From: JANXQE01 sp035651635
Lineage (GTDB): Bacteria; Verrucomicrobiota; Verrucomicrobiia; Limisphaerales; UBA8199
Length of the DNA stretch: 15,320 nt
Assembly: GCA_035651635.1 (NCBI GenBank)
Contig: DASRFK010000323.1
Coordinates: 1 to 15,320, forward strand
Reading direction: 5' to 3'
Numbering within the stretch: position 1 is the first letter of the stretch; each line of letters begins with the position of its first letter. This document shows, piece after piece, positions 7,328 through 12,861 of this stretch. The translations under genes were made by a program, and so were the position numbers. The notes under the pieces were generated by a model, which saw only the letters and a program-made list of their open reading frames with translations, was not told the origin of the DNA and did no database searches.

Positions 7328-7606
7328 TTACGGGAAGCCACTGCCGCCGCTGTATCCGCAAAATGATTTCTGACGCTTCGGTGAGCCAGCAGACCGAGGT
7401 AATATCTAATATTGGCAGGTGGCTGTCTATCGGGGAAGTCCCCCTCTGGCAAGGAGTGGTTAAAAACCGGCCGGGTCGAGGGCGCCTGGTTTGGAGTCCC
7501 GCCTTTAGGCTGTCCAGCGCCGAAACCGCCTAAAGGCGGGACTCCAAACCGAATTCCAAAACACGCTCTGAGAAATTGGGGTTTTGGTTGCGGTCGACTA
7601 TTGTGA
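7328..7606. other. Intergenic region upstream of the signalling operon
   Basis: This lies between the pseudo-kinase start and the stop of the lmo0937-type gene, all on the minus strand. It must hold the operon promoter, but no convincing -35/-10 pair stands out. It contains the third GGAGTCCCGCC palindrome (7489-7569) and a short GGGGAAGTCCCCC palindrome near 7435. No coding potential is credible. Confidence 0.5.
7489..7569. repeat. Third copy of the GGAGTCCCGCC palindrome with one element end
   Basis: Arms 7489-7512 and 7526-7549 pair with a single mismatch and share the loop type (CCAGCGCCGAAA) of the other copies. To the right, AAAACACGCTCT (7558-7569) is identical to the right terminus of the 4330-4451 element (4441-4452), while the left terminus is absent. 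This looks like a truncated or one-ended relative. It sits just past the stop of the minus-strand lmo0937-type gene. Confidence 0.65.
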
Positions 7607-7756
7607 TCAGGCCTGCCTGCGCCCGGAAATGAAGTTGACCAGTACCAGCACCAACGCAACGACGAGCAGAACATGGATTATGCCTCCCATCGTGTAACTG
7701 GTCACTAAACCAAGCAGCCAAAGAATGATCAGGACTACCGCAACTGTGTATAACAT
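7607..7756 (-). CDS. lmo0937 family small membrane protein (DUF5670-like)
   Basis: A 49-residue protein from ATG 7756 to TGA 7607. It begins MLYTVAVVLIILWLLGLVTS, continues YTMGGIIHVLLVVALVLVLV, and ends with a short basic tail (SGRRQA). This is the full-length, near-consensus pattern of the lmo0937 family: two hydrophobic helices joined by a YTMGG turn. The protein sits in the cytoplasmic membrane; the family has no established biochemical role but is often found among stress-related small genes. It lies 54 bp downstream of the ice-binding protein gene on the same strand, so co-transcription is possible. The Shine-Dalgarno is weak (GAAAGAA). Confidence 0.9.
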   Translation of the reverse strand: MLYTVAVVLIILWLLGLVTSYTMGGIIHVLLVVALVLVLVNFISGRRQA

Positions 7757-7810
7757 ATGGTTTGGTTCTTTCGTTTTGATGCTTATTTGTTTCCTCGCTG
7801 CTGCTCCCTT

Positions 7811-8791
7811 TTAGTTATAGGAAATTACAAAGTTACCACCCGAGATGGTGATCTTCGTCATGGTAAGGGCTGTGCCGGACTGGATTCGATAAAACTGAAC
7901 GCCACCCGAGAGCGGTCCCGTGATGGTCTTGGTGGTAAGATCGACTGAATGGCCTGAAACGTAAGCGTACTGGCCATTGACCGTCGCCGAGGAGACTAAT
8001 GTGATCGGGGCTACCACGGTATTGGGAGCGGTAACGGTATTGGAGTCAAGCGTGACTGCCGTTTGTGCCAATAGCCGGCCATTGATCGATGCGCCCGTTC
8101 CAAGGCTGATTGAGGTTTCGGCCAACACAATTCCCTCGAAGTGCGTGGTCGTCCCAAGCGAGACGCCGCCGAAAGACTGCCAGAAGATGTTTTCAGGCCG
8201 GGCACCCCCCGCCAGAATGAGCTTCGTACCGTTAGCCTGAATAAGTTTGCCCGCTATCTGGAAGATCCAGACGGCGTTCGGGCCACCATTGAGGGTGACA
8301 TCGGTGGACAGCAAAACGTCCGTGCCCCACTTATAGAGACCGGGGACAAGAGTCAGCCCGCCAATCTGACCGGCGCCCAGTTCGGTGAAATCGGGGGTGG
8401 TCCGTCCGGCGGCGTCCGTGTACGCAGTTTGCATATCCCCGATGGCCGCAGTTAGATTAACAGGAGTTGGAGCCGCATAGTCAGACGCGTAAACCTTGCC
8501 GGTGATCTGCACCGAGGTCGCAAAGGCGCTGCCGGCGGCGTAGGTTGAGGAAAACCCGGTAATGGCGGTCGAGTCAATTGGACTGACTCCAATATCTCCG
8601 GTAACCGCCGAAGTCGGAATGGTTGATATTCCTGATTTTGCCAGGATCGCAAAATTGCCGGCCGTTCCGAGGTTTACCGGCGCTTGTGCTGCCGCTGCGT
8701 CATAGCGCGGGAGCACCCCAGCTGCCGCAAATCCAAGGATTAACGCCCCAATGCCTGGGAGCTTATGGTAATTTATTGATGTATTTTTCAT
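7811..8791 (-). CDS. Secreted DUF3494 ice-binding protein
   Basis: A 326-residue protein. ATG 8791 is chosen because it gives a signal peptide (GIGALILGFAAAGVL, cleavage near AAAQA); a GTG at 8851 would add 20 residues ahead of it. Residues of about 38-255 match the DUF3494 beta-solenoid of bacterial and fungal ice-binding proteins: LGTAGNFAILAKSGIS, VTGDIGVSPI, the flanking helix LTAAIGDMQTAYTDAAGRT, LVPGLYKW, WIFQIAGKL, NIFWQSFGGVSLG and HFEGIVLAETSISLGTGASI. Family members adsorb to ice, inhibit recrystallisation or structure brine pockets, usually outside the cell. Residues 262-326 are an extra beta-rich tail with an FYR motif, resembling tails of other secreted proteins in this phylum. 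The domain call is firm; ice activity in this host is inferred. Confidence 0.93.
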   Translation of the reverse strand: MKNTSINYHKLPGIGALILGFAAAGVLPRYDAAAAQAPVNLGTAGNFAILAKSGISTIPTSAVTGDIGVSPIDSTAITGFSSTYAAGSAFATSVQITGKVYASDYAAPTPVNLTAAIGDMQTAYTDAAGRTTPDFTELGAGQIGGLTLVPGLYKWGTDVLLSTDVTLNGGPNAVWIFQIAGKLIQANGTKLILAGGARPENIFWQSFGGVSLGTTTHFEGIVLAETSISLGTGASINGRLLAQTAVTLDSNTVTAPNTVVAPITLVSSATVNGQYAYVSGHSVDLTTKTITGPLSGGVQFYRIQSGTALTMTKITISGGNFVISYN

Positions 8792-9251
8792 AGTGGTCTT
8801 CAATTTTTGGTGCAGATTCGATTCATTTCCTCGACAGGCTAGCTGACTCACTGGCGTGTCTGTTGGAAGCTCGTTGCTTGCCTGAGCCCTTTAGCGTTTG
8901 GTGTGCCATGGCCGCCTTGGCAGGGTCGGTGCCGGGGAGCAACTTCGTGGGCCAGCCTTTCGAAAACCCCACAACCTCCTTGGCGGCAGCAAAAATCCAT
9001 TAGCCGTCCCGGGGGGAGTGAGCAGCCCAGTGACTCGCTGGGAACAAGCCAAAAGCCGATCGTACTCTTTGCAAAGCGCATGTGGTGGCGGCTTAAACCG
9101 TGCAAGTTGCAATGACAGGAACTCTGTTCACGGCACCAAAACCGCCTCGAGAAACTACAATCAGGCCCGATCCATGAGGTTAGACCGGCGCGCGTTGGAT
9201 TGGCCCTCTATTAGCTAGGGAGGGAAGGGCAACTTAAACGCATCCAAGGTT
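8792..9251. other. Divergent intergenic region
   Basis: This 460-bp stretch separates the minus-strand genes from the plus-strand genes, so promoters for both sides should lie here. Open frames exist on both strands, but none has family-like sequence or a sensible start. Visible structures are the TGCAAGTTGCA palindrome at 9101-9111, a GAACTCTGTTC inverted repeat just after it, and a weak CCCTC...GAGGG hairpin near 9205-9225. Confidence 0.5.
9101..9111. promoter_or_regulatory. Palindrome TGCAAGTTGCA, copy A
   Basis: A perfect inverted repeat (TGCAA-G-TTGCA), one of three identical copies in this window. It lies about 140 bp upstream of the plus-strand gene at 9252 and about 310 bp upstream of the ice-binding protein gene on the other strand. 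It could be an operator for a dimeric regulator; no regulator is identified. Confidence 0.45.
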
Positions 9252-9716
9252 ATGATACCAAATCACAAAGAATTTATCGAAGCCATCAAAGAAAAGAAAA
9301 AGGTTTGCCTGCGGTTCTATTCCAAGGCCGACAGCGGGGTGGTCGATCTCGTCTGCGCCCCTATGGATTATGGACCCGGGCCAGATCAACACGATGGCGT
9401 CAACCACTATTGGTTCTGGGACTACACGAGGAACACGGGAATCCCAACCTTGAGCCTGTTGCCGGTGCAAGTGCTGGACCTGAAGGTTCTCGGGCTGGCA
9501 TTCGACCCGGAGGACTTCAACGTGCCTCTTAATGTGTTGCCGCTCCCGAACCCTCAATCTGCGCGGGCACCGGCCGAAGCAATTCATTTAGCACCAGCCG
9601 CCGGCGCCGAGCAGCAGCTCAACTTGCCCACAACAGAAGTTCACAACAAACCCAGCCGATCACAAAACCACGAAAGCCTATGGAAAAACACGAACACGAA
9701 GACGAAAACAACTTGA
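9252..9716 (+). CDS. Hypothetical protein, weak WYL-like N-terminal region
   Basis: A 154-residue protein that I do not recognise as a named family. Residues of about 4-95 look folded: an FIEAIKEKKKVCLRFYS start, CAPMDYGPG, YWFWDY, and LSLLPVQVLDLKVLG followed by FDPEDF. The order of an AI-helix, a short beta strand and a closing LxPxQVLxLxVLG recalls WYL-type ligand-binding folds, but this is only a pattern resemblance. Residues 96-154 are low-complexity, rich in Pro, Ala, Asn, Lys and Thr. There is no signal peptide or membrane segment. Its last 37 bp overlap the start of the DUF883 gene in another frame, supporting co-translation. The start at 9252 has no strong ribosome binding site. Confidence 0.6.
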   Translation: MIPNHKEFIEAIKEKKKVCLRFYSKADSGVVDLVCAPMDYGPGPDQHDGVNHYWFWDYTRNTGIPTLSLLPVQVLDLKVLGLAFDPEDFNVPLNVLPLPNPQSARAPAEAIHLAPAAGAEQQLNLPTTEVHNKPSRSQNHESLWKNTNTKTKTT

Positions 9717-9982
9717 GCACGCTCGTCCAGGACGCGCGCGCCCTGATAGCTGCCACAGCCGATGTAGCCAGCGATAAGGTCGTCGAGACTCGGAAACGCC
9801 TCGCAGCTGCGTTAGATCGCAGCCGGGAGGTGTTTGGCCGGGCGAGCGAACGAGCGGTTGAGCAGGCAAAAGCTGCTGACCGGGTGATCCGCGATAACCC
9901 CTATCAAGCGGCGGTCATTGCCTTTGGTGTTGGTGCATTGATTGGTTATTTGGCGGCGCGCAACTGCCAGCGGGAAGAGTAA
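9680..9982 (+). CDS. DUF883 family (ElaB/YqjD-like) membrane-anchored protein
   Basis: A 100-residue protein. An acidic, His-rich start (MEKHEHEDENN) leads into a long amphipathic helix (LIAATADVASDKVVETRKRL) and ends in a single C-terminal membrane segment with small-residue spacing (DNPYQAAVIAFGVGALIGYL) and the tail AARN. This is the standard layout of DUF883. E. coli members (ElaB, YqjD) are tail-anchored inner-membrane proteins linked to stress and stationary phase; YqjD binds ribosomes. That activity is not shown for this branch. It overlaps the 3' end of the preceding gene by 37 bp, so the two are probably one transcript. Confidence 0.88.
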   Translation: MEKHEHEDENNLSTLVQDARALIAATADVASDKVVETRKRLAAALDRSREVFGRASERAVEQAKAADRVIRDNPYQAAVIAFGVGALIGYLAARNCQREE

Positions 9983-10042
9983 GCAGCTGGCAACACAGCC
10001 TGAATTGGGCTACTTCCGATGAATCGGACGATTCCGAAGGTT

Positions 10043-10154
10043 TTGGAGTGCGCCGCTTTGCGGCGCTTTTGGGGGCGAAGCAGGGTCGAATGACGTATCT
10101 TTCGCAAGTCACCCTCGTTCGGTTCCAAAAGCGGCGCAAAGCGCCGCACTCCAA
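10043..10154. repeat. Large nested palindrome just upstream of the AI-2E permease gene
   Basis: Arms of 30 bp at 10043-10072 and 10125-10154 pair at 28 of 30 positions. Each arm itself contains a perfect hairpin: GCGCCGC-TTT-GCGGCGC on the left and GCGGCGC-AAA-GCGCCGC on the right. The arms start TTGGAGTGC and end GCACTCCAA, recalling the GGAGTCCCGCC family but with a different stem. It occupies most of the gap between the DUF883 stop and the permease ATG (10176), so it could terminate the former or shape the leader of the latter. Confidence 0.7.
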
Positions 10155-10175
10155 GGCGCTGGCGCGCGTACCACC

Positions 10176-11423
10176 ATGAACCAACTTAGCGAACCTGCCC
10201 CGGCGCAGGAGCCTCTCGACTCCTTGGCCGCGACGCTCGCGGTACCGGTTATTGCGGCTGAGGGCGCACAACCGTCCGAGCCATCCAGCGGCTCCGCGCC
10301 CGCCAAGGCGAGACCTGTGCAATTCGGTTTAGTTTTGCTGGGCCTGGTTGCCTTCCTTTATTTCGCCCGTCCAGTCGTTTTGCCGATTTTCCTGGCGTGT
10401 GTGGGCGGAATGACACTTAAACCGCTGATTCGTTGGCTGTCGCAATGCCATATCCCGCCAGGACTCTCCGCCGCCGTTGTCCTTTGCCTCCTGATGGGTA
10501 CCCTCGGCTTTGGCTTCTTCGAACTAGGCCGCCCAGCGGTGGCTTGGCTTAACGAGGCGCCGGCCCACATCACAGAATTGAGGCAGCGGGTTCAGAGAAT
10601 GTTTCCGCGAGTTACGCGTTTCAGCCAGGCTGCGGAGGCGGTGAACAATCTCGGAGCCGCGGACGAAGGGCAAAAGAAAGCGACCACGGTCGAGCTCAAA
10701 ACCAGCCGCGTTCCCAGCACTTTCATTAACTGGACCGGAACCCTCCTGGCGGGGCTGGGAGAGTCTTTGGTTTTGCTTTATCTGCTGCTGGCCTCGGGGG
10801 ATTTGTTTTTGCAAAAGCTCGTGCGAGTAATGCCGACCTTGCACGATAAGAAACGAGCGGTGGACATCAGCCATGAGATTCAGCAACAGATTTCCAATTA
10901 TCTCGCTTCTGTTGCGGTGATTAACACTATCCTTGGGATCGTGGTCGGGAGCGGGCTCTATTGGCTGGGGGTGCCCAACGCTGCCATGTGGGGCATGCTC
11001 ATTGCGTTGCTGAACTTCGTCCCCTACTTCGGACCGGTGGCGGGAATCTCCCTGCTGGCCGTCGTTGGGCTGCTCACCTTTGATACACTGTGGAAAGGAT
11101 TGCTCCCACCGGCCTGGTATTTGTTGCTCCACCTGCTGGAAGCCAACTTTGTTACCCCGGTTTTGCTCGGACGCCGCTTCACGCTCAACCCCGTCGTCAT
11201 TTTCATTTCGCTAATCTTCTGGACCTGGCTTTGGGGGGTGCCCGGCGCTCTGCTCTCGGTGCCAATCCTGGTTTCGATCAAAGTCATTTGCGAACGCGTA
11301 CCGTCGATGTCTCCCGTCAGCGAATTGCTCACGAGCGAATCCAACAGCATTCTGGACAATCTTAAACTGCTGCGAACCCGAAAGCCGGGCACCTCGGCCG
11401 ATCCTTCCGTCACGAGGGTTTAG
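10176..11423 (+). CDS. AI-2E family transporter (PerM-like permease)
   Basis: A 415-residue integral membrane protein. Residues 1-46 are a Pro/Ala/Ser-rich cytosolic tail. Residues of about 48-385 match the AI-2E_transport family: an initial helix pair (FGLVLLGLVAFLYFARPVVL), VGGMTLKPLIRWL, a soluble loop of about 80 residues (105-190), LLAGLGESLVLLYLLLASGD, ISNYLASVAVINTILGIVVG, the hallmark NFVPYFGPVAG (Asn280 to Gly290), and C-terminal helices including ILGRR-like LLGRRFTLNPVVIFISLIFW. About eight membrane spans are expected. Members of this family have been linked to AI-2 export, Na+/H+ exchange or general permease roles, so the substrate here is unknown. A large nested palindrome ends 21 bp before the ATG. 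Confidence 0.93.
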   Translation: MNQLSEPAPAQEPLDSLAATLAVPVIAAEGAQPSEPSSGSAPAKARPVQFGLVLLGLVAFLYFARPVVLPIFLACVGGMTLKPLIRWLSQCHIPPGLSAAVVLCLLMGTLGFGFFELGRPAVAWLNEAPAHITELRQRVQRMFPRVTRFSQAAEAVNNLGAADEGQKKATTVELKTSRVPSTFINWTGTLLAGLGESLVLLYLLLASGDLFLQKLVRVMPTLHDKKRAVDISHEIQQQISNYLASVAVINTILGIVVGSGLYWLGVPNAAMWGMLIALLNFVPYFGPVAGISLLAVVGLLTFDTLWKGLLPPAWYLLLHLLEANFVTPVLLGRRFTLNPVVIFISLIFWTWLWGVPGALLSVPILVSIKVICERVPSMSPVSELLTSESNSILDNLKLLRTRKPGTSADPSVTRV

Positions 11424-11646
11424 TGACGCTGCTCAATGTCGAATTCGGGCCCTGGCCCATGCAGAACGCAACTTTGAGACTCCCAAATGTTGCAAATCAC
11501 ACGAGCCCGCAAGGCAATGTGCACCGTGGGCACAGTATGCCCGGTTCACCATCAAGGCACTCGGTCTTTTCGCGCCGAACGGACCGCAACTAGCTGAGCA
11601 GTTATTCTCCCGAGCAGTCCTCGGGGAAAACAAAACCAGTGATGCT
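11424..11646. other. Intergenic region between permease and lipoprotein genes
   Basis: No convincing gene. Two small hairpins are visible: GGGCA-CAGTA-TGCCC near 11527-11541 and CCCGAG-CAGTC-CTCGGG near 11610-11626; neither has a T tract. A degenerate relative of the TGCAAGTTGCAC motif (TTGCAAATCACAC) occurs near 11490, about 150 bp before the lipoprotein start. Confidence 0.4.
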
Positions 11647-11850
11647 ATGAAATACATTTTATTCCTAACTCTCGTTGCCTCCTTGCTGACCACCGGCTGC
11701 ATTTTGCCTGGCCATCGAGGTGGTGGCGATTATGACCACCGTGAGCAATATCGAGGCTACGACGGGGATCGCCCGCACGAAGAAGATCGCGGGCGCTCTG
11801 AATATCACAGCTATTCCGAACCCACAGTGGACGTCCGGATCCGTAGATAA
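11647..11850 (+). CDS. Small putative lipoprotein
   Basis: A 67-residue protein. Residues 1-17 are a lipoprotein signal peptide (MKYILFLTLVASLLTTG) followed by Cys18, the likely lipidated residue; the lipobox LTTGC is acceptable though Thr at -3 is not ideal. The mature 50 residues are very hydrophilic, rich in Asp, Arg, Tyr, His and Gly (HRGGGDYDHREQYRGYDGD), with a short beta-like end (PTVDVRIRR). No known family is recognised. Predicted to sit in the outer or inner membrane by its lipid anchor. The mature part is probably disordered and charged; a role in envelope stress is only guessed from the neighbours. Confidence 0.65.
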   Translation: MKYILFLTLVASLLTTGCILPGHRGGGDYDHREQYRGYDGDRPHEEDRGRSEYHSYSEPTVDVRIRR

Positions 11851-12112
11851 TTCCGACGCGGCCATTAAGCCCGCGTCGCGGGAAAAGGTACAGAGTGGCG
11901 AAGACTCATGCAAGTTGCACAGTTCTTGAGTGTTCAGCACCCAACAAGAGCCACTCCAAAACTCTCTAAGGTTCAGGCCTTAAACATGTTATTCAGCACG
12001 CCGCCGGGTGGCCATCAATTAGCTACAAAGAAAGAAGCTGGAATCGGCGAAGGTAATCGAAGTTGCCATCCCTAAGCAACCGCACGAACAATTCAGGAGA
12101 ATTTTTAATTTA
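11851..12112. other. Intergenic region before the DUF5069 gene
   Basis: No gene supported. It contains the second TGCAAGTTGCA palindrome (11909-11919). An AGGAG at about 12095 lies 13 bases before the DUF5069 ATG, a slightly long but usable ribosome binding site. Confidence 0.45.
11909..11919. promoter_or_regulatory. Palindrome TGCAAGTTGCA, copy B
   Basis: Identical to copy A and in the same orientation. Both copies are preceded by GTGGCG (8-10 bases upstream) and followed 11-13 bases later by TGTTCA and then GCACC, so similarity extends beyond the palindrome. It lies about 195 bp upstream of the DUF5069 gene. Confidence 0.45.
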
Positions 12113-12568
12113 ATGACCACTCCCATTATGGAACGGAATCTAAGCAAAGAAGCCCCACCGAGCCCGCGCGAACGGCTGGTTGGATTTGTAATTGCCAGGC
12201 GCGCGGTCGATAAATGTCGCGCCAGTATTGCAGGAAATGCGGGCGAATACATTTATGATTGTCCGCTCGATAACGTGCTCTTCAAGTTCAAAGGCATCAC
12301 CGCGGGGCAGTTCAAAACCGTCGTGCAGACCGCCGTGAACTATGAAGAGGTAGGAGCCTGGCTGCTCGCCAATGGCATCCCCAAAACCCAGGTGGAGATC
12401 CAGGCCTGGTCGGATGAGACAGAACGTGGCAGCCTGATGAAAGATCCGGAAAAACGCTCTTTCTTCATTGAAAGCTGCTCCCGCCTCGGGCTGAACCCGC
12501 AAATGAACACGACCTTTGACTGGCTCGAAGCCGACGACCGGGAGAGCTTCCGTCGCAAATCGGCCTGA
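12113..12568 (+). CDS. DUF5069 domain protein
   Basis: A 151-residue cytosolic protein. Residues of about 15-95 carry the DUF5069 pattern: PPSPRERLVGFVIARRAVDK, CRASIAGNAGEYIYDCPLD, then LFKFKGITAGQFKTVVQ and EEVGAWLLANG. The C-terminal 55 residues are charged and end in WLEADDRESFRRKSA. The family is typical of Verrucomicrobiota and related phyla and has no known function. No signal peptide or membrane segment. ATG 12113 is used; an in-frame ATG at 12128 is possible. It stands alone between intergenic regions that each contain a copy of the TGCAAGTTGCA palindrome. Confidence 0.85.
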   Translation: MTTPIMERNLSKEAPPSPRERLVGFVIARRAVDKCRASIAGNAGEYIYDCPLDNVLFKFKGITAGQFKTVVQTAVNYEEVGAWLLANGIPKTQVEIQAWSDETERGSLMKDPEKRSFFIESCSRLGLNPQMNTTFDWLEADDRESFRRKSA

Positions 12569-12861
12569 CGTTCTTACGTGCAGTACGCACGAATGGGTTG
12601 CGTGGAGAATGCAACTTGCACGATCCGGTCGCACCCTGGAGGGTACCGCTGAGCCCGCCCGGCGTCGTTTACACCGTTCTAATACAAGCAATTAACGGAA
12701 CGGATGAAGACCTTGGCTCTCTACTAGCTCTGAGGCCACCCGAGAAATACGAAATGCCAGGCACGGAGGGCACGCTATCCGGTGGTGCTTCCCGGTTTCG
12801 AATGCTCGCACCGAATGTCGCAACAGCTCGATCAACTATCCGACTCAACGACCAACCACAT
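12569..12861. other. Intergenic region before the large repeat protein
   Basis: No gene supported on either strand. It contains palindrome copy C (12610-12620). No clear -35/-10 pair and no Shine-Dalgarno ahead of ATG 12862. Confidence 0.45.
12610..12620. promoter_or_regulatory. Palindrome TGCAACTTGCA, copy C
   Basis: The same 11-bp palindrome read on the other strand. On that strand it shares CGTGCAAGTTGCA (13 bases) with copy A. It lies about 240 bp upstream of the large secreted repeat protein gene. Confidence 0.45.

Noticed and set aside
9090..9112. Sigma-54 promoter reading of the TGCAAGTTGCA motif (TTGCA as the -12 box)
   Set aside because: The required GG ten bases before the GC is missing at copies A and B.
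10524..11132. A 202-codon open frame on the minus strand opposite the AI-2E permease
   Set aside because: The product is Gln/Arg/His-rich with no family match, and the plus-strand frame carries the permease hallmark motif.
11720..11929. Alternative 69-codon frame over the small lipoprotein region
   Set aside because: The overlapping frame at 11647 has a signal peptide and lipobox; this one has no features.
12140..12691. A 183-codon minus-strand frame over the DUF5069 gene
   Set aside because: The plus frame matches DUF5069 along its length; the minus frame shows no motif.
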